Assembly: GCA_002633005.1 (NCBI GenBank)
Contig: NMRA01000221.1
Location: 1 to 64,000 of the forward strand
Length of the DNA: 64,000 nucleotides
Direction of reading: 5' to 3'
Origin: Phoronis australis
Taxonomy: Eukaryota > Phoronida > Phoronidae
Every line of letters begins with the position of its first letter. The first letter of the stretch is position 1. Below the pieces are notes generated by a model that worked only from the letters and a program-made list of their open reading frames with translations, had not been told where the DNA came from and ran no database searches. This document shows, one piece after another, positions 38,001-48,229 of the stretch. The position numbers and the translations under genes are program-made.

Positions 38001-38518
38001 CCGCAAAAGCTTCGCTTTACAAATTTTCTCGATTTTTCAAAATATATGTATTATTGATTTCGTGCACGTTTTCAAATGCGTTTAGATGACAACATCCTGG
38101 CCAGGGTCGTCAAAAGGTAAACCAAGCACTGATGCAGAGTTGTTAAATGTTCTCTTGAATTTTCTCCCTTATCCGTATTTCGCACTCTTTCTTTACTCAA
38201 CTGTCCCGGGTCCCACGCCTATGTCTGTTGCCACGGTTTAAAAATTGGGCCCAACCGCTTCCTACGGCTGCCTGCCTCTATTGCAACAAAAGTATTAGCC
38301 AAAGTTTTAAACCTGTTTCAGGAGAATGACCTTGTACAACAGAAGATTCATGTCGACGTGTTCCCGATGTTATTTCGATAAAACTGGAGACAAATAAGCA
38401 AAAGAGGTCCTCGGGATACATTTGACTGTTACACGAAATCAAATATTTGAGCTCATTCACACGTTACTAACAAGCTCTCCATGGTAGCAAGTAACAGCAT
38501 ATGTCAATAAAAACAACC
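35043..38518. other. No gene recognised; one short repeat
   Basis: Apart from the GGCGGATTTAGG-type repeat at 35951-36110 and the duplicated flank of the EF-hand exon up to about 35470, nothing is supported. Open frames at 36129-36377 (minus) and 37252-37536 (plus) have no motif or splice evidence. Confidence 0.5.
35951..36110 (+). repeat. Short GGCGGATTTAGG-ended repeat, copy 2
   Basis: GGCGGATTTAGGGG...CTAAAATTCTCCCAG...CTGACGGGTAAAACCCTGG...AACTCAAAATCCTGGATCC. Same order as 54711-54860. Confidence 0.75.
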
Positions 38519-38545
38519 ACGGTTTTAAATCGACTTTTTTGTTTT

Positions 38546-38574
38546 GGTGTCATTTATTCAAACACCATCATCAG
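38546..38574 (-). ncRNA. Hammerhead stem II motif, right-hand pseudo-LTR
   Basis: Minus strand CTGATGA, then GGTGT/ACACC as a 5-bp stem II. The following box reads AAAAC where GAAAC is expected, so this copy is probably inactive. Confidence 0.4.
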
Positions 38575-38628
38575 AAGTGGCCACCTAGCTACGCCCAGCA
38601 ACAAGTAATGAAGCACAGATACAGACAT

Positions 38629-39000
38629 TTACCGGGAGTGGAATGACAACCTGTGGTGTGGCAGTTGCCTATTGATATTGGGCTTGCACCAACTGATGTG
38701 TAGCACCTCACGAGTTTTAAGCTCCTCTGTTGTTTCTGCCTGGTCTATAATTACAAAGTCATTGAAAAAGCACTGCTGATAACAATGATTGGAACTCTGT
38801 AGATGAATATTTACATGTGAACTTCTGTCAGAATTTACATGTAGATGTTCCCGGGTCCTGGTTTTCAAATGGCGAACAGCTTCGCCTATATAACTGGAGC
38901 CACATCTAGCACAGATAAATTTGTACACTACCATGGACCGAAGACCCATAGGAATTTTGTCCTTAGGGTTAAATAAATTCCACAGTTTTAGAGACTTGAA
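38629..39000 (-). pseudogene. GIY-YIG endonuclease domain of a Penelope-like element
   Basis: Minus strand frame ending at 38629. It reads KIPMGLRSMVVYKFICARCG, then SSYIGEAVRHLKTRTREHL: the VVYkf strand (GIY position), the CxxC pair of the Penelope-type CCHH knuckle, the YIG triplet, catalytic-type Arg in TRTREH, and further on ELKTREVLHISWCKPNINRQ, the usual end of the domain. Endonuclease for target priming in the family. The frame upstream of about 39000 runs through the inverted repeat and has no reverse transcriptase, so the copy is dead. Confidence 0.8.
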
Positions 39001-39078
39001 TGTTAATACAACTTTTAAGTTTACACAGTAATCAGTCACCAAATCGTTTTCGCCAATATTGTCACTATATTCTCCCTT

Positions 39079-39117
39079 CTGATGATGGTGTTTGAATAAA
39101 TGAATACGAAACATGTC
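39079..39117 (+). ncRNA. Hammerhead ribozyme motif, inverted pseudo-LTR
   Basis: CTGATGA, a stem pairing GTGTTT with GAATAC, then GAAAC and ATGTC, giving the conserved core and a GTC cleavage triplet; CTT before the core pairs with AAG after it as a short stem I. Confidence 0.45.
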
Positions 39118-39454
39118 AAGTTAATTTAAAACCGTGTTTGTTTTTATTACTAACAAGCCATTTACGTCGACTGAGCTTCAGTCATTCACATAGATTGGCA
39201 ATATTAAATCATTTTGAGGATTGTTTATTCTGCCGTAAATTCCGGGCATCATTTAAGCTCATCACGAGCTCTGCCATATTCTTTTATATGGCAAAATAAC
39301 CTTTCCTTCTACGTTGCGCACAAATCATTGAATCTTACATGTGGCAAATTCATCCACGAACGTTTGTGGGCCATGATGGAGAACGATTATGATTTTTACG
39401 TTTTCCAGAGCTCGGACTGACTGAAATCAATGGCTTGTCGACAGGTCGGGAGTA

Positions 39455-39562
39455 TTTCTGCTATATTGTATGTACCCGACCACAAACTATTTGACGTTGG
39501 CAGTGTGGTCGATGCACGGAAGCATTGTCACCGAAATAACGGGGAGGTTGGGGTAGCCTAAC
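39455..39562. repeat. Dispersed repeat ending AATAACGGGGAGGTTGG
   Basis: Shares about 100 bp with 61240-61330 (GACGTTGGCA..., then GTCACC.AAATAACGGGG, then GTAGCCTAA). A short inverted piece also follows the stop of the decayed element at 33790-33815. Confidence 0.55.
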
Positions 39563-39564
39563 TA

Positions 39565-39857
39565 CAGTGCTGATCGAATCCAACGTCCTATCGAACGCGG
39601 CTAGGCCGCGTCCGGATACGGGTTCCAAACCGCGGTTGGACCGAGGCTAGCTCAGGTCCGGACTTCGTCTGACCGCGGTTAATCCGAAGTGAAGTCGCGT
39701 CCGTGCTATGCCTTGGCTTTGTTTTTACTTCGCTCGGAAAGNCAACCGAGTTCAGAACGCGTCCGGGCGAAGCCTGACCTCACTCCGGTTGAAGGTCACC
39801 CGAGGCCTGACTGAGGCTGAAGTTCGTTCGATAGGACGTTGGATTCGATCAGCACTG
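39565..39857. mobile_element. TA-flanked GC-rich MITE with 33-bp TIRs
   Basis: Terminal inverted repeats 39565-39597 and 39825-39857 start CAGTGCTGATCGAATCCAAC and match perfectly; TA lies on both sides (39563-39564, 39858-39859). CAGTGC ends and a TA duplication fit Tc1/mariner-type mobilisation. The interior is much richer in CG than its surroundings and contains an N at 39742, probably because the hairpin disturbed sequencing. Confidence 0.8.
39742..39742. other. Assembly gap (single N)
   Basis: Sits inside the GC-rich palindromic MITE. Confidence 0.95.
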
Positions 39858-40372
39858 TAGAATGGAGGTACATGTTTGCGTGAGAGGTTCAACATTTAAA
39901 ACACCAATATTACCCGAGTGTATTGGTTTTCAGGAATACTGCGTCTCCTCCGCCTCAATCTGTTGCCAAAAGAACCATTCACGAGGACCACAAGCACGGC
40001 CACCAAAAGACCTAGGTTCTTGAGAGGTGACCTTGAAATTAAGTACATGTACATGTCATGAGATTGGTTCAGGCTGAAACATGACAAGGTGGGTGTCAGC
40101 TGATAAGAGCTCCTTTTTGTGTATTCGAATACGAAGACACGGTTCTAGTGCAAAACTTTCATTTTTTCCAAGAAAGTGAACTTGCAATTGTCAGATTATT
40201 CCATTCGCATCTTCTGAGGTAATTGTAGTGCCAAAATGCCTGGAATCAAAAACCCTCTTGATGACAAAACACGGACCTTGTTTCATTTGAGTGTAGCTAT
40301 CTCAGCATAGTAAATATGCAGACGTTGGGGTTTGAAAACAGTGACCTATATTAAATAAACACAAACACATTA

Positions 40373-40462
40373 GGAACCTCAACTGGGAATCCAAACACAA
40401 GTCTTCAGTTTTTGGCGGTCTAGTTTGAAGACCCCTGGTTCGAATCCCAGTTAAGGTTCATG
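40373..40462. repeat. 20-bp inverted repeat containing a B-box-like GGTTCGAATCC
   Basis: GAACCTCAACTGGGAATCC at the left pairs with GGTTCGAATCCCAGTTAAGG at the right, with about 45 bp between. The right arm contains a perfect RNA polymerase III B box. No acceptor stem or A box was found, so a tRNA is not called. Confidence 0.4.
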
Positions 40463-43269
40463 ATTTTTTCTGTATTTATTTCATAGATCAAAATGAATCT
40501 TGAATCATATACTTGACATGATCGAAGAGCCAGTTGGATCAAAGGTGTTAGTTCTAGAAATCGTATATATCAATGTTAACCCATTCTTTGACAAAGTGGA
40601 CCTTTGCCATTAGCTTCACAGTTTTTCGTTACTAATGAGTAAACGCTTCCACATACGCGTCAATGATTTTTGCCTGTCAGGTTTTTTATTTACCCACAAA
40701 CATCATGCTATGAGTGACACAAGTTTGACTTCTCATAGAATTAGCTTGAAATGACATATCGAGGTTTAGAATATCGCCAGATCGTCGTTTGCACTTTGCT
40801 AGCACTAATTTGGTTTCATTTAAGGTTTCATTACTACTGTACCTACCGATAATCAAAAGCAGTTTACTGGCAAACATTCAGACGCATCTAACAGTTGCCA
40901 ACAAACTGATGGAGTGCTGTTAGATGAAAGACTTTTTTCATATTGCATAAGGCCTTGTCATATTACATGTAAAAACTAATGAGAAGATATTCTACTTACA
41001 TTTGTCAAAATTTATCACTCCAAGTTCCTTTCTGAAGTTAATGTTCTCTCCAGCGCTGCACGATTGCTCAATAATTAACTCAAACCAGGGGAATGTTTTT
41101 AAACTGTGTACTCAGTGCTGAGGGTTACTGAGGTTCACTGAAGGGAGGACGGATTTGACATCTTGTTGGTGATTTGCCGATTAGATGGAAGATAACATTC
41201 GGAAATTCTGATTGGATGGAAAATAGATATTGTCGTTATGAAGCACGTGATCACACTGGCTTTTCTGTTGAGTGCCTGAAGAGTTCAGTCCAGACCTGTA
41301 TTAATGTACTGTAGACGGCAACGTCCGAATACGACCGAAAAGCGGTTTATTCTATATTAATATAGAGATTCCCGCCCGAAGGTGGCCAACGAGTAGGGGC
41401 CCCTTTAGCTTTGGTGGGCATTGTGTGGGGTTGCCTATGAGAGGGTTCCATTCAACAGCCGCCTTCAGGCTGAGCCCCACTGGACAATTGTTGATCCACA
41501 ATTAGAATTTTTTTGCGCTGGTGCGGGCCTTCATGCACTACTGGCCATTGATGTTGCTAAGACGACCGTGTGATACATGTGAAATTGTGGTACACAATTT
41601 AAATTTTATTTCAGTGAGCAGTTGTGCTGGTACCGGCACTGCCACAAATAAATCAAACCAGCAGCTATGATTCGTATTCTGTTAAGCTACAAACAAACTA
41701 ATCAACAAAGATAACAGGCGCCGTTTTCAGCCACTTAACTTTATTTCCGAAAGCGCAAATTCATTCTTAGACAAATCTCGCGGGACAACATTTCCGTGGT
41801 GTCCGAATTTGGTGGACCTTCAAAGTTTGCCTTTTCACTATTGTCCAAACGTTTTCAGTGAAATAGTTTCAAAAAGTCGTCTAAAATGTCTGCATGACCA
41901 CAAACAGGCGATAATCATTTTTGACTAGAAATAATGCAAACATCGCTCCTGAAATTAAAGCATTATTGATGTGTACTCTTGAATCTTAGCCAGTTGAGCC
42001 ATTCGTGTTATTCACCCTTGGACAATGTGAATTATATTGAAGAAAGAATATCGTGCTTGCACTTCCAAGACACAAATAGCTCTTTTCTGACGGTTGAGAC
42101 CATTGGTTCAAAAAGCGCATTGTCCATCAAATGTGTTTTGCGTTAAACATGACCGTTATAGATGTGAGAACAAGAGCAATCAATAGCTAGAGCAGAGTGT
42201 ACATGTACGTTCAGATTTGTTAAACGTATCAATGCATTTTTTGCAAGTTACAAAACGAAACACAGACTCTCTCTGACACGTGAATTTCCATACTAACTAC
42301 ACGCTCTGTTTCAACATGAAACGAAAGAATAATTATCCAAAAAAAATCACAACAAAGATAACAGCATGAGTACTGGTAGTTTACCGTCATCTCATGATCG
42401 CCAGAATTAAATAGTCTAGTTGGATCGGGCTGGATCGAGTCGTACAGTGCACGGCTGAAGACACGATCAAACCAAAGTATGGTCCAGAACGAAGCAGCCC
42501 ACAAAGTAAATACAATATTATTTCAAACTGAACTTACAGAAAAACTCACCCACTTAGGAAATAATGCCTTAAGTGTGAGCGTACTGTACTGACCGACCTC
42601 CACGAAGAAAACGTTAAACGAAACTGTACCAAATGAAATTTTCATGGTTCTTGTACAGCACAATCCCGACGTATACAGGACTAAGAAGATCCACACTAGA
42701 TTTCCGTATAAAAGACGGGCAGAATTTATGCCCGGTGCGTAGAAAATACATTCGTGACACATATTTGCAAATAAAGTGCCATGGTTGAAACCTAAAAAAT
42801 TCGCCAGCGAAACAGAGCCTCTTATGAACTGCTCATTCAATACCCTTTTGATGTACAGAGACTACAAAATCTACAACCGAAATGGGTTACGTCCTACATG
42901 TATATAGCAAGTAGTGGTATTGAACAAGTTGCAAGCCGAAGGTTTGGAATTGGCCAGTCGAATGCATATTCCGTTCGAGGTGTGTCATTGGTTCTGGAGA
43001 GCAATACGGATGTTAAACAGTAGCTGTTACGTTTTTGCACGTTTTTGAAGACGTGTGCTGCATTCTGCATAATACAGCTGCTGAATCTAAGATGTTAGAC
43101 GGGGAACTGACAACAGTTTCAAAGAAAACGCCCGTGGAGGCCCTAAAATAGGCATGTAACGCCGTTCTCTTGTTGTTGTTCGCGGTCCTGAATCCAATTA
43201 TCAAATACGCCTGTAAGTGAGTCGAGTTTATACGGCCTCAAAGCCGACGCCAATGAAAGTAAGGAGTGT
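40463..43269. other. No gene recognised
   Basis: A minus-strand frame runs from 42840 through one TGA (near 42523) to about 42390 (..GINSARLLYGNLVWIFLVLY..; ..WAASFWTILWFDRVFSRAL..), with hydrophobic segments and a donor-like ATGACG/gtaaac. I do not recognise it, and no acceptor is clear. The rest shows nothing. Confidence 0.4.
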
Positions 43270-44340
43270 AGTATAATAGGAGAGCTCACTTGAGAGTTCA
43301 CTAGCGCCGCCAAGTGGTGAATAAGCAACGGTCAAATAGGAAGCGCGAGAACAAAGGGGAAGGGCGCATTTTGCAGTGCGATGAATTGCACTAATTCATC
43401 CACGAAAACCCCAGGCGTGTCATTTTTTACGTTCCCTAAGGATCCAGAAGGTCAGGATTATTTGTTATTCAAAAATATGATACATTATTTTTCATTTTTT
43501 GTGTTTTGCTCGCGGTTGGAAAACAAGTTAATCGCAGTCCCGGTGTCGCTGTCGTCTGTTGTAAGCTACTGCACAGGCTACGCTCTGCCATTTGTAAATA
43601 ATTTGGTGTCAGTACATGTATATGTCTACTAAGATTATATGTGAAGGAGCATCAGAATGTAATACAGTGTTGTGTTAGTGATGAATTGTCTTCCTTCCTC
43701 CTTCTTTCTTGTGTTACACCTTCTGCACAAACCAATTGTCTGCACAGGTAGCAGTCTGGCGTATTCAATATGGAACACTTTTAAAATTGTTGAGTGGACA
43801 TGAAACGCACAGTGTGCTGGGTATACTTTGTAATGAAAAGTTGAAAAACACACAGAATGGTACTGGAACATGATGGCCACCAGTCATTACAAGAAAATTC
43901 CTTGGGTCATGCACAAAATGAGGGCCAATCTTATCACCATCTCAGCACATGTTGTCAATGGTCAGGGGAACAACCATAATTTGTGACGATGGGAGGGTCT
44001 CAGCACTCATGTGGCATACCCCAGTGGTTTTTACTTGTATAGCACTCTTGCCATGTACCGCCATGGGAGGGGGCCAGCACATGCCCATTTGGCTCCCACC
44101 TGGTTTGCACTCCTCCCTTGTACCCCTTTGCTAGCATCGAGGGCAACTCCCCCTGAACCCAAGGAGCAATCACTAAAATTGTGTAGTCCATGGAGGTATG
44201 GAATGCTATAAGCAACGGTAATTTGTCTTATTAAGAATTCAACTTGAAACAAAAGCATGATTGCCTTTGAAGTGAGCTTCAAGAGAATGAAAGCAAAGAT
44301 ATTGATTAAAACACACATTTTAAGTCTCATTCGATTGTTG
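43270..44340 (+). mobile_element. THAP-bearing repeat, copy 2
   Basis: Inverted partner of 11905-12977. Same order of blocks: AGTATAATAGGAGAG, the THAP exon, a region with CCTGACCATTGACAACATG in opposite sense, and the TCCTGGGGGTTCAGGGG-like block near 44150-44175. Confidence 0.7.
43354..43451 (+). pseudogene. THAP zinc-finger exon with lost start codon
   Basis: Reads KGKGAFCSAMNCTNSSTKTP then GVSFFTFPKDPEG, ending at a donor-like GAAG/gtcagg. The first Cys pair and FPKDPE fit a THAP finger. At 43354-43356 the codon is AAG where the copy at 12.87 kb has ATG, so the original start is mutated; the next ATG (43381) lies inside the finger. Confidence 0.6.
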
Positions 44341-45190
44341 TTGAATGGCGGAGCGAACTCTTCTATTCTATGTTCACTCCTTGATGAAAGTTCGTTTAGT
44401 GGGAAATCGAATTCATTTCCCGATTCCTCCAGTACTTGACTCAGATGCCTGAATCCATTCTCTTCTCTATGTGCAGTAATGGCATAATTTGTAACATGAT
44501 ACATCTGGTGATAGAACTCACTACCCAAAATAACTGCAGCCAATACTCTCTCTCTTCGCATATGTACATGTACTCTATCCACTATGGAGCACACATTTGT
44601 AACCATATCCCACAGATGTTTTAACATTATTTAAAAATGTAATTCCACTGGTTTTTCGCCGGTTGCCGTCGAAAAGTGCTGCTTTTACACAAGGCATTGG
44701 CACTCGTCCATCTCTCGTTATTTGACGCTGCACCGTCTTCAGACGAAGTACCTATTGTATAGTTAGGAACCTCTATCAAATACATGTATATGATCTGGTG
44801 ATCAAATATCCAGTAATGTTCCAACGAACGATATCAGATTCAGCCACAAAACACGTACAAAGCACAGCCCAAACACAATACTACCAATGGCACGAAAAAT
44901 GAAGAGGCATACAGAGCACAAAAAGTGGCAGATCTAAGACAGAGGCCACTGGACATACTGTAACTCTAAGCATTTACCACGTCACAATTAGGTTCAAAGA
45001 TTCATCAAACAGAGAGAGGTACTACAAACTAAAGAAAGTTAACACTTGTCTTCCCAGCCAACTGTACAACCAGAGCAATGTCACGACAACCAGATCGGAG
45101 TTAAAAGCACTGGAAAATAACAATAAAATGTCTTGTTTCAGTTTCACGATCACTTGCTTCCAATATTCCCATGAACCTCAGTATGCACAC

Positions 45191-45592
45191 TGTCACGTTT
45201 TTCCCCGTGTGTGGGTGGGCGCAGGTTGTTACAGACCGGTGCTAATAGCTTTCGGTGCGACGATAGACTGAAGACTTGGTTCGAGTTAATCCTTTATTAA
45301 TCCCAATCGTACGTTCACAAGCCTACTCAAACAAAACGTCCGACGTAATGTCTGTTTATGCTCCAACCAGTGCTGCGAAGCCTTGACTTGTGATGAACTT
45401 CTGAGACACGTTCAGCAACTGTTACCCTCGTCTATTCAATAACTTGATGTCTCTATAGCTGGCTCTCTATTGATTATCGCTGTAACTGCTGATTCTCTTC
45501 ACCACTGTACTTAACTCAGGGGTCATGCCAATCGAACAGAATAACAAAACAAAACAATACAACTTAAAATACTGTCAGACTATATTCTGACA
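45191..45592 (-). mobile_element. Solo LTR, short variant, CACAC target duplication
   Basis: Same family as 23538-24201 in reverse: ends TGTCACGTTTTTCCCC (45191) and TATATTCTGACA (45592), flanked by CACAC at 45186-45190 and 45593-45597. It lacks about 260 bp of the U3 part seen in the other copies, including the CTAGAA-rich stretch and TATAAAC box. Confidence 0.8.
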
Positions 45593-45597
45593 CACAC

Positions 45598-47162
45598 ACG
45601 GACAAAATAATGCTGCTAATTCTTATTTCAGTTAAACAAAAGACTTCTAACATCTGGCGGTAATGTGATCGTATTCTGCGCGCGCAATAAAATATTTTAA
45701 AAATATAACACAAATTTTCATCCGCAATTTTGACAGAAAAAACAGAACTTCGATAGAGAACTTTTTGATTGTAACTCAAGCAGATTTAGCTATAATAATC
45801 ACATTCAGAAACATTATTTTGAGAATTTGTCTAACGAACTGACACGCTACAGCTTACGCATGAAGGCCTAAATCGACCAAAAAATAAAACAGCAGAAAAT
45901 TATCTGTAAGTAAGTTATCTGCTACTTTGGTGTACTTGCTAGCATAGCATGATGAAGTGCAAATATTTTCAATGTTTGAATTGAAAGTGATCGTCAAATA
46001 TGTTGTTCATCCAGGGTCCATTTTGCTTGTGGATTGGTGGATTGACATGCAAGCGTGTGCACGGGTGTGCGTTTCCGTTCTTGACTGAAAGTTCTCTACC
46101 TTCGAAAGTCCACAATTCCGAATGCAGAGCTCCGACTTTTCTTTACTCTGATTGTCTACTAATGAGTCGAAACTGGTATGAATGAAGTATTGTATTTGTG
46201 TCCATTTTGTCACCATTTAAAAGGTGTACAAGTGTTGAATAGTTCCTAAAACATTGATTACATTGTTTACAAAAGAGCGCAGTTCCGATCACTGCCAATC
46301 GTGATTCTTGAATCTAACTAAAGGTTCATTCTCATTTAGGGATAACATCTTGGGCACGGGTCTGGTCTGCGGTGACCAAAGGCTGTTTTAGGAAAACTGA
46401 ATGAGACTTTTTTTTGAAGACTTGCAGGTACAAAGTAGACTACTACATATGTACATTTAGTTTCAACCCGGTCTTGCGAGTAGTTCCGGTGGGTGAGGTT
46501 GAGGTACAGCGGCCCTAAACTTTTCAGTCGCGCCGTGAAATGATGCGACGTTGACACGGATTTGATGAATGTATATCGGTTGATAGTTCATCAGTATTCC
46601 TACTTCATATTGTTTTAGAAATGCAGGTGTGTAATCGTTTCTCCGTATTCGTAAAACGTGCGGGCAAATTCTCATGAGCATGATACACAAACAAAGGGAT
46701 TTATTACCCGGGCGTTATTTTCAGTATACCTGCATTTAATAACCGAAGTGTCGCATATTTTTGCTGGTAAAAGTATAACAATTACACTTCAGTCCGAAAT
46801 TTGAGATATTTTTGATGTAGTGAACCTTTGGAAGAGTGGGTTGTTTCTATTTCTAGAGATGTAAGAAACTTAATAGGTAACAAGCAAAAAATATAATGAG
46901 AAGAAAAATTACGTCAACTCATGTACTGTACGTAACGATGTGCAATCATTCATTTAAACACGCCTGATTATGTTACTTTCGAATATGAGTTCCATTCTTT
47001 GCGAGAAACACTCACGGCATCCTCATTTCTCGAGAACAAATTCCGTCTTATCTCAGTAACTTAGAGCTGAAACCCATCGTTTCCGTACTTACAGATTCCT
47101 TTTGCTCGTAATTAATCTGCGTCAAGGGTCTCACCTAAAACTCTATTGTTGACGTTTACAAA
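45598..47162. other. No gene recognised; diverged duplicate at 46960-47140
   Basis: Only the block resembling 34440-34690 could be recognised. Confidence 0.5.
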
Positions 47163-47167
47163 ATATT

Positions 47168-47340
47168 AGTCCAGTCATTCTAGGGCTCCAGAGGGCCCAA
47201 TCTAGAAAAAAATGCAACAGAAGGTTTTTTTGCGTAAATGGCATCTTCAAACATCCCTTGGTGACAGAAAAAAAATCTACCGAAATCGGAGTGGCGGAAG
47301 TCGGTTTTTCAAAATGGCGGAAAAAATGGCCGACAAAACC
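47168..47340 (+). repeat. Left terminal inverted repeat of the 5.07-kb element
   Basis: Pairs with 52065-52236; ends in a tandem of ATGGCGGAAAAAATGGCC-type motifs that recur at about 47480 and 47640. Confidence 0.75.
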
Positions 47341-48229
47341 GGTGATTACTGTTTTCTGGCATATTACTCTTATGTAACAGCTAAAAATAACACAATAAAG
47401 TTTGTCATTGATTATATTCTTTTCCTAACAGGCATACCAATCAAAAGATGCCAAATTTCCGTAAAATAAAACCAATATGGCCGACAGAATGGCGGCCGAA
47501 ACGGCAATTTGGTACATGTTGCAAGATTTCTTTTCATATTTTGCCCTGAAAATGGCAAAAGTTTTATTCTTTTGTAAGTTAGACAATTGAAAATATCTGG
47601 ACCTTACAATTGGTCACTGGATTGCGAGAAAAAAATCAAGATGGCTGACAAAATGGCCGCCAAAATTGCTGCCAATTCACAAACCCCAATTTACCGCAAT
47701 TACGTTCTGCAAACATTGTTTGTAACCTGATACACATTTACACAAAAACATTTTACAATCTACAGTCAGGGTTAATGAGTTGATTGTTTCTATCATTTGT
47801 TTCTAAGATTTATATACTAAATGTGTAATTTCAGTCACCTTTTAGATTATATAATACAAAAGTTAGTGTTTTTCAGAAAAGGCTTTAGTTAAATTTTCAT
47901 AATAAATTTCACAAACTCAATTATTTTTCTGTAAAATATATTCATTTGAGGTATCAAAAATATTATTAGTCAGAAAAATATGTTATTCTGGTGGAGTTAT
48001 TGGCTCATTTATTATACAAACCTTAATAAAATTGGGCAGGAAGTGGCTTTTTTCTCTGCTATTGGAGATATTATTAGTTGTTCCCAAGCATTTATTTCGT
48101 CTGCTGCTGGCATGTATTGAGAAATGGCTGCTGATTTCACTTGAATTTAAAAAAAGTTATTAATTAAATTTTAATAGTTAGGACCCACAATTTGTTTAAT
48201 GTGCATGTTTTTTATGAACATATAAGGTA

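Larger units (their letters stand above)
38519..39137 (-). mobile_element. Penelope-like element fragment with inverted ends
   Basis: The endonuclease frame (38629-39114) is bracketed by about 60-bp inverted copies (38519-38577 and 39077-39137), each containing CTGATGATGGTGTTTGAAT. This layout, a 5'-truncated element with an inverted pseudo-LTR carrying a hammerhead motif, is usual for Penelope-like elements. The reverse transcriptase part is missing. Confidence 0.7.

Noticed and set aside
33742-39560. CRISPR-like spaced repeats
   Set aside because: The recurring AATAACGGGG sequence is a dispersed repeat with no regular spacing; the genome is eukaryotic.
44031-44627. 198-codon minus-strand frame
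   Set aside because: Much of it is antisense to the THAP repeat and its match at 12 kb is not open; no splice site or family motif. The part beyond 44340 remains unexplained.
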